DNA of 64,000 nt from the NCBI GenBank assembly GCA_945901615.1, contig CAMDLI010000004.1, forward strand, positions 1 through 64,000. The letters run 5' to 3'. The notes beneath the pieces are model-generated. The model was not told the origin of the DNA. It did no database searches and saw only the letters and a program-made list of their open reading frames with translations. Source of the DNA: Spirosoma fluviale (lineage in GTDB: Bacteria; Bacteroidota; Bacteroidia; Cytophagales; Cyclobacteriaceae). Both the position numbers and the translations under genes were made by a program. Below are positions 27,050 through 36,568 of this stretch, piece by piece. Numbering within the stretch: the stretch's first letter is position 1; every line of letters starts with the position of its first letter.

Positions 27050-27938
27050 GTTCCAATCGATCTAAGGCTTCACAAGCTTTGATTCTCCCCACTTCAATTA
27101 GCTCTGCTGCCCGGTGAAATTCCAGTGTTCCTGCTTGAATACTGGCAACCTTGATTTCGACTTCAACTTGATAATTTTCAAGCAGCAGTTGACAGTAGCG
27201 GTCTTGGAGTAAGTCAAAGGAGCGTGTGACCAGCTCCATAGCGGAATAGCGTCTTTGCTGCACTTTTTTGATCTCCTCCGGAAAATACTGTTTCATCTTA
27301 TTTTGGTAGTCCATAAGCCATCCTGGCATGGTCATGGATTTTTTTTGGATTGATTTTTTGTGTGCAGGGGGAAGGAAATGCTCGGCCAAGCTATTCGTAT
27401 TGACCACGACTATCAGGGTCTTATGGGGATCAGAAATTAAGGAGATGGGAACTGGATTCAATACACCTCCATCGATGAAGTTTCGTTTGTCGATTTGGGC
27501 GGGTAAAAAAACGGAAGGGATGCTGCCTGAGGCTCGGATGGCTTTGTACAAACTACCTTGGGTAAATACGTGCTCCTTTCCGGAGTTGACGTCTACGGCA
27601 TTGCAGGAAAAGCGAATGGGAAGATTTTCAATGTTTTGGTCAGGAACAACCTTTTTTAGGGCCTGATAGACCTTTTCTCCTTTGATAAATCCACGGCTTG
27701 AAAAAGTAAAATCCATCAAGGAAAACACATCCACGCGATCCAGATTGCAGATCCAATCTTTGAATTCGGGGAGCTTGCCTGCGGCATACATGCCCCCAAC
27801 TAGGGCACCTGCGGAGCAGCCCGCAATCTCGCCAATGGCATATCCTCTACGCTCCAGCTCTTCGATGACGCCTACATGCGCCAATCCTCTTGCGCCGCCG
27901 CTGCTCAAAACCAATGAAACTGTTTTGTTTTTTGCCAT
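27039..27938 (-). CDS. Patatin-like phospholipase
   Basis: 'VLSSGGARGLAHVGVIEELERRGYAIGEIAGCSAGALVGGMYAAG' (oxyanion hole + GxSxG), 'FIDGGVLNPVPIS'. Confidence 0.95.
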   Translation of the reverse strand: MAKNKTVSLVLSSGGARGLAHVGVIEELERRGYAIGEIAGCSAGALVGGMYAAGKLPEFKDWICNLDRVDVFSLMDFTFSSRGFIKGEKVYQALKKVVPDQNIENLPIRFSCNAVDVNSGKEHVFTQGSLYKAIRASGSIPSVFLPAQIDKRNFIDGGVLNPVPISLISDPHKTLIVVVNTNSLAEHFLPPAHKKSIQKKSMTMPGWLMDYQNKMKQYFPEEIKKVQQRRYSAMELVTRSFDLLQDRYCQLLLENYQVEVEIKVASIQAGTLEFHRAAELIEVGRIKACEALDRLEHGN

Positions 27939-27998
27939 ATATTTAGGGTACAATTTACTTTCAGCCCCTGAACACATCACCCAACGAAACTAAGCATT

Positions 27999-28421
27999 AT
28001 GTCTGACTTTAAACCGTTCCACCTCGCTTTTCCAATTCGTGACATCGAAGAAACCCGCCAATTTTATGGAGGCCTCCTGGGCTGTGATATTGGAAGGAGC
28101 ACTGACAAGTGGATTGACTTCAACTTCTTTGGTCACCAGCTTTCTGCACACATCAAGCCGGATGAACTCGCCAATGCCAAAACTAACGAGGTAGATGGAA
28201 AAAATGTTCCAGTTCGCCACTTCGGCGCTATTCTCGGTTGGGAGGAGTGGCACGATCTCGCAGACAAGCTCAAAGCCCACGGCATTGAATTTGTCATTGA
28301 GCCCTACATTCGCTTCAAGGGAGAGGTAGGCGAGCAAGCCACCATGTTTTTTCTAGATCCTTGTGGCAATGCCCTTGAGTTTAAATCCTTCCAAGATCCT
28401 TCCCAGATTTTTGCCAAGTAA
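27999..28421 (+). CDS. VOC/glyoxalase-fold protein
   Basis: '[46 protein letters not shown]', '[16 protein letters not shown]'. Confidence 0.93.
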   Translation: MSDFKPFHLAFPIRDIEETRQFYGGLLGCDIGRSTDKWIDFNFFGHQLSAHIKPDELANAKTNEVDGKNVPVRHFGAILGWEEWHDLADKLKAHGIEFVIEPYIRFKGEVGEQATMFFLDPCGNALEFKSFQDPSQIFAK

Positions 28422-28426
28422 ATTTT

Positions 28427-29491
28427 GTGAACCCACATTCCCTATCTGCTCGCCTTGGAAAAAAGCTCCTGCTGGAAGGGAAGGAATACCTGTTCTTTAA
28501 TGGAACTTCTTACTTAGGCTTGGACAGCTTGGAGTCTTATACGCGAATTGTGGAAAGTAATTTGCAAAAGTGGGGCATGCACCATGGGCTCAGCCGAACC
28601 AACAATGTGCGCCTTGCGATCTACGATAGGTTTGAGGAGTTCTTTTCAAATCAAGCAGGTGCAGAAAGCAGCGCACTGTTCAGCTCGGGCTACCTTGCAG
28701 GCATAGCTGCGAGCCAATATCTTTTTCCAAAATCAGATCAATGCTGGGCGGCACCGGATACCCACCCAGCGATTTTGCCTTCGGGCATTCAAGCAGATTC
28801 CTCTCTGAGTTTTCCCCAATGGATACATGCTTGCTTGGAGGGTGCCTCCCAACTTCCTTCACAGAGGATTCTGATTCTTGGCAATGCAGTAGATCCACTC
28901 AAAGCAGAAATTCATGCCTACGATTGGGTTGCCTCAATTGCTAAAAAACACGAAGTCACACTACTGATTGACGATAGCCATGCTTTTGGTGTTTTGGGCG
29001 ATTCCCTTTTTGGCACCTATTCCCAATGGAAGCAGGAAGGCATTCAACTCGTCGTTTCTGGCTCCTTGGGCAAAGGCTTGGCCACGCCAGGAGGAATTGT
29101 GCTGGGTTCGGAGGACCTCATTCAGGGGATTAAATCTCAGCCCATTTTTGTAGGCGCTTCTCCACCATCTCCGGCCTTGCTTCAAAGTTTTTTGGATGCA
29201 CAGGAACTCTTGCAGCAACAACAAGGAAAATTGAAGGAGCTTACTTCCTTTTTTTACCATGAAAGCAGGGAACTTCCCCAAGTTAAAGGGAACCCAAACT
29301 TTCCGGTACTCGTGTACTCACCTGATTCTTGGGCCGATAACTTGCAAGAGCAGGGGTACATCACCTCTTCCTTTTCTTACCCTACTGCAAGCAGTCCCAA
29401 AGTCAATCGAATTGTCTTTTCTGCAAGTCATACCTTAGAAGAGGTGACAGCATTATCACAAATGCTAACCCATCTCGCAGCATCGCTATGA
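28427..29491 (+). CDS. PLP-dependent alpha-oxoamine synthase-like protein (aminotransferase class I/II; AONS/KBL-like)
   Basis: GTG start; 'YLFFNGTSYLGL', 'LLIDDSHAFGVLGDS', 'VVSGSLGKGLATPGGIVLG' (PLP Lys). Confidence 0.85.
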   Translation: MNPHSLSARLGKKLLLEGKEYLFFNGTSYLGLDSLESYTRIVESNLQKWGMHHGLSRTNNVRLAIYDRFEEFFSNQAGAESSALFSSGYLAGIAASQYLFPKSDQCWAAPDTHPAILPSGIQADSSLSFPQWIHACLEGASQLPSQRILILGNAVDPLKAEIHAYDWVASIAKKHEVTLLIDDSHAFGVLGDSLFGTYSQWKQEGIQLVVSGSLGKGLATPGGIVLGSEDLIQGIKSQPIFVGASPPSPALLQSFLDAQELLQQQQGKLKELTSFFYHESRELPQVKGNPNFPVLVYSPDSWADNLQEQGYITSSFSYPTASSPKVNRIVFSASHTLEEVTALSQMLTHLAASL

Positions 29492-30720
29492 AAAATTTCG
29501 TGTTTTCACTTCTTGTTCCTGTTTTCCTAGTCGCCTGTAATGCGAAGCCTCCAGTGCCCTTTGAGGAGGGATTGGAAGAGTACCCAACCTTGCAAAAGGT
29601 GCTTGCGGATACTGCCAAGTACCAGGTTCAAATCCTTTACACGCAGATCGACCGCAACGAGCATGGCAATCCGCTATTTACTACGCATTCTTTAAATCTG
29701 GATGATTCCCGATATTTCTATCCTGCCTCCACAGTAAAATTGCCGATTGCGCTTCTGGCTTTGGAGTGGTTGGAGGAGCAACAAATTCCGGGCTTGACCC
29801 TGGAGACTACGATGCTTACCGACTCGGTTCGCCCATCGCAGTTGCCTGCTTGGAAGGATTCGAGTGCTCAAAATGGCCTGCCAAGCATTGGGCACTACAT
29901 CAAAAAAATCCTACTTGTCTCCGATAACGATGCGTCAAACCGATTGTATGAATTGTTGGGGATGGATTACATCAATACGAAGTTGAGGGAAAAAGGGCTA
30001 GCGAATACCGTGATTACGCAGCGACTGAGCTTTCCCATTTCTGCCGAAGAAAACCGGCAGTTCAATCCTATCCGATTTGTGGATACCGCCGGGAAGGTTC
30101 TTTTGGAAATTCCTGCAAGGGAGGCCGATAGCACATACGTGGTGCCAGGCTATCCCAAGTTGGGCCAGGCTTACTACAAAAATGACAGCTTGATTCAAGG
30201 GGGGATGGACTTTTCCTACAAGAACAAGTTTTCCCTTTCGGACTTACATGGCGTCGTGCAGCGGACCATTTTCCCAGAGGCCTTTGTTGGGATCGAACGG
30301 TTTAACCTCAATGAGGAGCATCGGAATTTTGTACTCAAGTACATGAGTATGCTGCCTCGAGAAAGTGATTATCCCAGCTACGATACCACTGAATTTTACG
30401 ACAGCTTCTCCAAATTCTTCAAGTTTGGGACTGACAAAGCGCCGATTCCAACCCGCTACCGGGTATTCAATAAAACTGGCTGGTCCTATGGGCACCTGAT
30501 TGATGGAGGGTATTTTGTGGATTTTGAGACTGGGGTGGAGTTTTTTGTGTCCGCTATCGTCTATGTCAATGAAGACCAAATTCTCAACGACGACAAGTAC
30601 GAGACAGATGAAATTGGATTGCCTTTCTTTGCAGAATTAGGGAAATACTTGTATCAACTGGAATTAAAAAGAAAGAGACAAATCTCACCAGATTTGAGCA
30701 GATTTAAGTTGAGCTACTAA
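29488..30720 (+). CDS. Serine hydrolase, class A beta-lactamase-like fold, lipoprotein
   Basis: Lipobox 'LLVPVFLVACNA'; 'RYFYPASTVKLPIALLALEWL' (SxxK), 'VSDNDASNRLYELLG' (SDN); overlaps the upstream stop (ATGA). Confidence 0.88.
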   Translation: MKNFVFSLLVPVFLVACNAKPPVPFEEGLEEYPTLQKVLADTAKYQVQILYTQIDRNEHGNPLFTTHSLNLDDSRYFYPASTVKLPIALLALEWLEEQQIPGLTLETTMLTDSVRPSQLPAWKDSSAQNGLPSIGHYIKKILLVSDNDASNRLYELLGMDYINTKLREKGLANTVITQRLSFPISAEENRQFNPIRFVDTAGKVLLEIPAREADSTYVVPGYPKLGQAYYKNDSLIQGGMDFSYKNKFSLSDLHGVVQRTIFPEAFVGIERFNLNEEHRNFVLKYMSMLPRESDYPSYDTTEFYDSFSKFFKFGTDKAPIPTRYRVFNKTGWSYGHLIDGGYFVDFETGVEFFVSAIVYVNEDQILNDDKYETDEIGLPFFAELGKYLYQLELKRKRQISPDLSRFKLSY

Positions 30721-30729
30721 GAGCGCTAT

Positions 30730-30855
30730 CATCTTCCTGACGTCAGGAAGATGGTTCGATCCGCTGCTGCGGATCGTGTATACCAATCTATTATTCATTC
30801 CGCCGCGGCGGATCCACCCGCGGCTATGCAAAGTTGGATCCGCGGCGGCGGATCA
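30730..30855. repeat. Cluster of GC-rich palindromes
   Basis: Perfect 24-bp palindrome catcttcctgacgtcaggaagatg (30730-30753); cgatccgc-tgct-gcggatcg hairpin (30757-30776); 17-bp arms ccgccgcggcggatcca/tggatccgcggcggcgg (30800-30816/30835-30851, one mismatch). Confidence 0.85.
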
Positions 30856-31097
30856 GTCTACCACGGCGAATTCTATCGAAAAACAACTATAATCGCTTTC
30901 GGTAAAAATTATGAACAATCTATTTTAACCAAAATTGTATTGAATACCGTTAACATCTATCTTGTGACGTACAACTATTGAAAAGTGGGGAAACTTAATA
31001 GTGGTGGCCTCAGCAATTTTTGTTCTAGTTGTTTTTTTGCTCTAATTACTTTGGGATTCGAAGGGATGCTCAATCAACTCCAACAATTGGTTAAACC

Positions 31098-31460
31098 ATG
31101 AAGACATTTTTACTTCTTATCAGCATGACCTTAAGCGTCAATTTTGCACAAAGCCAATGTTATGTTTATAACTACAGCAATTATAAAAGAGAGCTTAAAG
31201 TTGACGATGAGTATGCTGTTTCCTATTCTACTTACAAAAGACTCTATAAATTTGAAGGAGATTATCTTTTGGATTATTCCTCGTACAAAAGACTTTTGAA
31301 ATTTGAAAATCAATACGTGATTAGGTATTCAGACTACAAGCGAATTGCAAGAGTTGATGGTTCCTATCTAGTAGACTACACTACAAATAAAAGAATTGCT
31401 AAACTTGACTGTCCAAACAGGAGAAGCGCAATGGCTGCCGCAGCGTATTTTTTATATTAG
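31098..31460 (+). CDS. Small secreted protein with five 17-aa tandem repeats
   Basis: Signal peptide 'MKTFLLLISMTLSVNFAQSQ'; YKR/NKR motif at residues 29, 46, 63, 80, 97 = exact 17-residue period. Confidence 0.8.
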   Translation: MKTFLLLISMTLSVNFAQSQCYVYNYSNYKRELKVDDEYAVSYSTYKRLYKFEGDYLLDYSSYKRLLKFENQYVIRYSDYKRIARVDGSYLVDYTTNKRIAKLDCPNRRSAMAAAAYFLY

Positions 31461-31570
31461 AATGACTAGAATTTCTAGGGGGATAATTTTTTGATGGACT
31501 CAAAAGCAATCTGAAGAAAAGAGGAACCTTCCACTTCTAAAACGGAACAATCCGATAAACCTGAAAAGAG

Positions 31571-31600
31571 AAAATGGCAGCATGTACATGCTGCCATTTT
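31571..31600. terminator. Perfect 30-bp palindrome, likely terminator at the 3' end of the photolyase gene
   Basis: aaaatggcagcatgtacatgctgccatttt, immediately adjacent to the stop codon at 31601. Confidence 0.75.
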
Positions 31601-33043
31601 TTAATAGGTCTTTTCCAAGGCGGGGATTTTTCCCAATGCATGTGGATAGCTCTGTCCCAGTTGAATTTTTAAGTTGAGCAGCTCGGCTGTGGATAACTCC
31701 CAAGGCTGATGGATGTCAAATCCTTGTATGGCCTGGAGTTCAGGTACCCAAAGTCGTACAAAATCTCCTTTTCTGTCGTAGGTACTTGCTTGGCGAAGGA
31801 TGTTGAAGTAGCGGTTTTCCCGAGGATCATTTCCTACCCCGCCCACATACATCCAGTTGCCCCAGTTGGAGCACACATCGTAATCCACCAGTAGGCTTTC
31901 AAAATAGCTTGCTCCCCAGGTCCAGTCGATTTCGAGGTCATTGACCAGGAAGCTTGCCACGATTTGGCGACCTCGGTTGGACATAAATCCGGTCGCATTC
32001 AGCTCCCGCATGTTGGCATCCACAAATGGAACTCCTGTCTTCCCCTCTGCCCAGCGCTTAAATTGCGCTTTATCTCTGCGCCAGGAGTCCACTTGATTTC
32101 GGATGCCGCTTACTTGAAATAGTTTAGTGCCGTGTTTTTTGGCGATAAATCGAAAATAATCCCTCCAGATCAATTCAAAGACCAACCAATAGGTACTGTC
32201 GTTTTTGACGCGCTCTTTCTCGTATCGTTTTACTTCTGTATAGATGGTACGAGGAGAAATGCATCCCAAGGCCAGCCAAGACGATAGCTTTGAGCTGTAG
32301 TCCATGCCAATCAAGCCATTGCGCGTTTCTTTATACTTCTTGAGTAGGTCTTTTTCCCAAAAATAGGACTGAAGTTGCCCCAGCGCGGATGACTCTCCTC
32401 CACGAATCTTCAACCACGAGTGTTCTTCTCGCTTGGGCTTCTCCAGTCCATAATCGGCAAACTGGGGGAGCGATCCCGCATCGGGGATTAGCGCTTCTCC
32501 AGGATAATTTAGTGCAGTCGGGGTAGGAAAGGGAGCACGGATTTTACTCTGCTTTTCTACCTCTTTGCGGAATTGTGTGAATACTTCAGGTGTTTGTTTG
32601 ATGGGAAAAGGCAGGTCATCCTTGTGGTAGAGGGTACTTTGCCAAAAGCTTTCGCAGGCGATCCCCTTTGAAAAAGCATTTTCCTCTAGGCCCTTATCCA
32701 CTTGACGCTCCTCCGAAGTGACTTCTTTGGAAAAAAAGATGGCTGAAGCCTGGAGTTGTTTGGCAAAATCTACCACTACTTGCTCTGGTTTGCCATGAAG
32801 GAATACCAAATTGGCACCAACTTGAATGAATGATTTGCGAAGATCTTCGAGTGTTTCTGTCAAAAACTGGGCACGAAAAGCGCCCGTTTTTGGAATTCCA
32901 AGTTTGGTGTTTTCCACTTGTCGTGGATCAAAGCAATAGATTGGGATAATTTCTTTCCCTTGCTGTATTGCCCTCGTCAGCGTCTCATTGTCTGAGAGAC
33001 GAAGGTCATTACGAAACCACACCACAATCCTATTGTACTTCAT
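31601..33043 (-). CDS. Cryptochrome/photolyase family, DASH-type
   Basis: 'VVWFRNDLRLSDNETL', 'TETLEDLRKSFIQVGANLVFLHGKPE', 'GCISPRTIYTEVKRYE', 'LIWRDYFRFIAKKHG', 'WTWGASYFESLLVDYDVCSNWGNWMYVGGVGNDPRENRYFNILRQ'. Confidence 0.93.
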   Translation of the reverse strand: MKYNRIVVWFRNDLRLSDNETLTRAIQQGKEIIPIYCFDPRQVENTKLGIPKTGAFRAQFLTETLEDLRKSFIQVGANLVFLHGKPEQVVVDFAKQLQASAIFFSKEVTSEERQVDKGLEENAFSKGIACESFWQSTLYHKDDLPFPIKQTPEVFTQFRKEVEKQSKIRAPFPTPTALNYPGEALIPDAGSLPQFADYGLEKPKREEHSWLKIRGGESSALGQLQSYFWEKDLLKKYKETRNGLIGMDYSSKLSSWLALGCISPRTIYTEVKRYEKERVKNDSTYWLVFELIWRDYFRFIAKKHGTKLFQVSGIRNQVDSWRRDKAQFKRWAEGKTGVPFVDANMRELNATGFMSNRGRQIVASFLVNDLEIDWTWGASYFESLLVDYDVCSNWGNWMYVGGVGNDPRENRYFNILRQASTYDRKGDFVRLWVPELQAIQGFDIHQPWELSTAELLNLKIQLGQSYPHALGKIPALEKTY

Positions 33044-33188
33044 TGCTGGCTAACAGACTGTTGAAGTAAAGTGTTTGAGGCTCTTGGTTAAATTATTTTT
33101 AGGATAAGAATTCTACCTGGAAAAAGGCTCTTACTGGTAATTTTGGCAGGCAGGATGGCTAGCGGTTCAATTTTTCAATATAAACTAA

Positions 33189-35420
33189 TTACAAATTCAA
33201 CCAATAGTTCAGCTTAAACACGAGTGATCGCTGCTTAGGCATAAAGTCACCGGGGAAGTAGTTGTCCGTGTACACCAAGAAAAAGTCTGATGCAGGAGCA
33301 TAACGCCATTGAATTCGCGTGTTGATGTTCATGTTGTCGATCTGACTGTTGTACTGCACAAAGGTAGTCCAGAACAACTCCTTCGTTAGGGTCAGGTCGA
33401 TCCGTGGGCCAACTAGAACCAAATCTGCATCCCGTTGTGGCTGAGGCAAACGGATACGCGCATAGTTGAAGTTCATGGAGATATTCGCCAAATACCCAAG
33501 GCGAAGGCCCGTTTGGGAAGTTATTCGCTGGATGGATCCTGTGAAATATTCTCCAAACTCACCAATCAACGCCACATTCAATTTTTTGCGGGGGTTGCTT
33601 CGGTATTCCACAAGGAAATTGCGGAAAGAATAATCTGTGCCAGCGGCCAAAGGTGTGCCTTTGGAACGCGTAGGGTCAAAATCATTGAACAAGTAGACGT
33701 AGCGGTTTCGCTGGGTTACTTCAAGCTCAGCAAGTGAGTTGAACCGGATAAGGTATCCGAGGTTGATGTCCCGATCGGTAGTCCCCAAGGTTTCGTTCCA
33801 ATATCCTTCAAACTCTAGTTTTGGACCATGCCGGTTGATCAACTTGGACTTGGGATAAAATAGGTAGGTTAGGTCCGGGTTGAGCCGCTTGAAGTCGGCC
33901 CTCGGTATAAAGCCAACTTCGGGATTGAAGGATTTCCCCACATCTTGCATGCTAAAAGTCCAATTCCAATGTAAACTCGAATACAATAGGTAGGCATTGA
34001 AGGAGTAGGGTTTTTCTACCTCAACAGATTCAAATGTGCGGTGGTAAAATACTTTTCCCGTCCACTTTCCATCGGAGGAGTTAAGGTTGTAATCCACTCC
34101 TAACAGACGATTGTAGGCGGTAGGATCAAACACTTGCTGGTACTCGTCCAATGCCAAAGACTCTTTGTTGACATAGATCAAACCGATATTGGATCTTTCA
34201 AACACCTTTCGTTGAAGCGCAAATACCGTGAAATTCTTGCCTACAATGCCAGCTTCCTTATCTGTAGCCGTTTGCATATTCATGACTCCTAAGCGCCAGT
34301 TTTCATTCAATTTTCCACTCAGACGAGCACCATAGATGATCTTACTCTGCACATTTTGGCCAGTAGCCGAGTCGATGTCTACGCCGATTCGTCTAGAGAA
34401 GAAGGGACGGGATCTTGGCTGACCAAAACTGTCAAAGAGATCACCATTTTCTAGAAAAAACTGCCGTCGCTCAGGGAAAAAGATTTCAAATCGATCCAGG
34501 TTGGTTACCTGTTGATCCACCTCAACTTGCGAAAAATCCGGGTTGAAGGTCAGATCTAGATTCATGGCTGGTCCGATGCCGATTTTGGCGTCTCCTCCTA
34601 TTGCAGGTCTAAGGGATTCACTACTGTTCTCCAGGAAATTTTTAGAGGTACGTCCTGCAAGATATGGGATGAGCGAAACATTGGCTCCTTTTTTCTGTAG
34701 AGGCTCCTCGAACACCAATTTTCGAAGAAATGCGGTAGAAATGATAGATATATTCCTTGGAATGGGAGCCCAAGTGGATCGCTCACCTGTATGACTATCT
34801 ACTCGGTAGAAGTTGACATTCCAGTTTTCAGTTCCTTCTCTAAATCGTATGGTAGCTAGGGGAATAATGGCCTCTACCTGCCACTGATTTTCCATCATTT
34901 TTGCTTCGGAATACCACTTATTGTCCCATGCTTGGTTGAGGTCGTCAGGGCGGGAGCCTCCATTGGCGAGCAAGGCTTCGCGCTGTACACCGTAGGGGTT
35001 TACTCCAAAATGGAAGGCATTGGTACCGTCATTGAAGGTATCGAAAACGAAAGTGATCCCATCGTTTTGTTCTCCACGGTAGTCTCTTCTTAACGAGGTA
35101 GTTACATATTTTCTAGGACCGGTATTCTCCATGATCGCAGCGATATACAAGTTGGTATCATCGAAAGCGATCTTAACTCGAGTAGGTAATTTACTCAAGG
35201 AGGTGTCAGAGGGGAAATATTGCATGAAGTCCCCGTTCCAGCCCTCTGCATCTTTCCAAATTTCTTCATCTAACACGCCATCCAGCGTGATGGGATTTTT
35301 GAGTTTGAAGGCTAAAGCATTCGTCTTAGTGCTAGTTTGAGCAACTAATTGCAGGCTGAGTAGGAGACATGCTAGAGAAAGAACAGAAACAAAAATTTTC
35401 ATGGCATCAATAAGCCTCAA
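33189..35420 (-). CDS. DUF5916 / carbohydrate-binding family 9-like outer-membrane protein
   Basis: 'ITLDGVLDEEIWKDAEGWNGDFMQYFPSDTSLSKLPTRVKIAFDDTNLYIAA', 'NPDFSQVEVDQQVTNLDRFEIFFPERRQFFLENGDLF', beta-rich C-terminus. Confidence 0.9.
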   Translation of the reverse strand: MRLIDAMKIFVSVLSLACLLLSLQLVAQTSTKTNALAFKLKNPITLDGVLDEEIWKDAEGWNGDFMQYFPSDTSLSKLPTRVKIAFDDTNLYIAAIMENTGPRKYVTTSLRRDYRGEQNDGITFVFDTFNDGTNAFHFGVNPYGVQREALLANGGSRPDDLNQAWDNKWYSEAKMMENQWQVEAIIPLATIRFREGTENWNVNFYRVDSHTGERSTWAPIPRNISIISTAFLRKLVFEEPLQKKGANVSLIPYLAGRTSKNFLENSSESLRPAIGGDAKIGIGPAMNLDLTFNPDFSQVEVDQQVTNLDRFEIFFPERRQFFLENGDLFDSFGQPRSRPFFSRRIGVDIDSATGQNVQSKIIYGARLSGKLNENWRLGVMNMQTATDKEAGIVGKNFTVFALQRKVFERSNIGLIYVNKESLALDEYQQVFDPTAYNRLLGVDYNLNSSDGKWTGKVFYHRTFESVEVEKPYSFNAYLLYSSLHWNWTFSMQDVGKSFNPEVGFIPRADFKRLNPDLTYLFYPKSKLINRHGPKLEFEGYWNETLGTTDRDINLGYLIRFNSLAELEVTQRNRYVYLFNDFDPTRSKGTPLAAGTDYSFRNFLVEYRSNPRKKLNVALIGEFGEYFTGSIQRITSQTGLRLGYLANISMNFNYARIRLPQPQRDADLVLVGPRIDLTLTKELFWTTFVQYNSQIDNMNINTRIQWRYAPASDFFLVYTDNYFPGDFMPKQRSLVFKLNYWLNL

Positions 35421-35625
35421 AACTACACATTATTTGTGGGAGAGAACGTGGAATTTTACCAATGGCAGGTGATTTGTTCCAATGGACTTTTTGGATGTAA
35501 CTGGTAATCAAAAAATAGGATTAAGTACGACTATTCCTGTACCCGTAGCGAAATGTTATCGCATAAGTTATTTTTTTCTACTCCTTAATAAGTAGATAAA
35601 CTTGGATTTTTCAACACGAAAAAAC

Positions 35626-36474
35626 TTAAATGCTGCCTACCACATTGTGTAGCGTACCGATACCGGAAATGGTAATAAACACCTGATCTCCTGCCTCCAA
35701 GGTAAAGTCATCGGGAACAATCCCCGTGCCGGTCATCATCAAGCAGCCAATTGGGAAGGAGTTGGATCGGTAGAGCCATTGGGCAAGCTCATCAGGTCGT
35801 CGCTTGAGCTGTGCTAAGGTAGTTTCCCCAGATACTACGCTGATCTGGTTGCGGTGGATTTCAAGTTGGATGGTCGTGGAATCAGGCAAATGCTCTTCCT
35901 GGATCAATAGACAGGGTCCAATGGATGCGCTTCCGAGATACACTTTTGCCTGAGGGAGGTAGAGCGGATTTTCTCCCTCAATACTTCGGCTGCTCATGTC
36001 GTTGCCAATCGTAAATCCCTGCACCTTGCCGGAGGGGGATAGCAGCAAGGTCAATTCTGGCTCAGGAACATTCCAGTTCGAGTCTTTGCGAATATTGACC
36101 TTTCCACCAGGAGGCGCCACCCGGCTAGCCGTGGCTTTAAAAAAGAGTTCAGGGCGCTCCGCCACATAGACCTTGTCGTAGAAAGTACCTCCACCTGAAT
36201 CGCTAGACTCTTCAATTCGGGCGGTTCTACTTCGGTAATAGGTTACCCCTGCAGCCCAGATTTCTTGATTTCCCATAGGGGCAAGCAACCCCTCTTGAAT
36301 CAGCGCTTTCGCTTTTTCATCGGAGATGGTTTCCCAGTTTTGTGCTTCTGCTGCCAGTAACTTGGAGAGCTGCTCTCTGCCCAATAGATCGTCCCAGTCG
36401 AGCTCTGGTCCCAAGAAGTAGGTGCCGTTAATGTCCAATAAGGTGCCTGAAATTAATTTGTATAGTCGCATCAC
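35626..36474 (-). CDS. Fumarylacetoacetate hydrolase family protein
   Basis: 'IWAAGVTYYRSR', 'ELFFKATASRVAPPGG', 'NWNVPEPELTLLLSPSGKVQGFTIGNDMSSRSIEGENPLYLPQAKVYLGSASIGP', 'LMMTGTGIVPDDFTLEAGD'. Confidence 0.92.
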   Translation of the reverse strand: MMRLYKLISGTLLDINGTYFLGPELDWDDLLGREQLSKLLAAEAQNWETISDEKAKALIQEGLLAPMGNQEIWAAGVTYYRSRTARIEESSDSGGGTFYDKVYVAERPELFFKATASRVAPPGGKVNIRKDSNWNVPEPELTLLLSPSGKVQGFTIGNDMSSRSIEGENPLYLPQAKVYLGSASIGPCLLIQEEHLPDSTTIQLEIHRNQISVVSGETTLAQLKRRPDELAQWLYRSNSFPIGCLMMTGTGIVPDDFTLEAGDQVFITISGIGTLHNVVGSI

Positions 36475-36528
36475 AAGTGTGGCTAAGGTGGAGCCATCAA
36501 GTTAAGAAAAAGAGAGTTCTGGAGAAAC

Positions 36529-36559
36529 TTTGGAAAAAAACTTTTCGCGACTACATTTG
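36529..36559 (+). promoter_or_regulatory. Consensus Bacteroidetes sigma-ABfr-type promoter TTTG-N19-TACATTTG
   Basis: TTTG at 36529-36532 and TACATTTG at 36552-36559 with exactly 19-nt spacing, just upstream of the riboswitch. Confidence 0.8.
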
Positions 36560-36568
36560 CATCAGATC

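Noticed and set aside
31170-31412. Possible CRISPR-like array (51-bp periodicity)
   Set aside because: The periodicity is in an open reading frame at protein level; DNA units have diverged and there are no spacers
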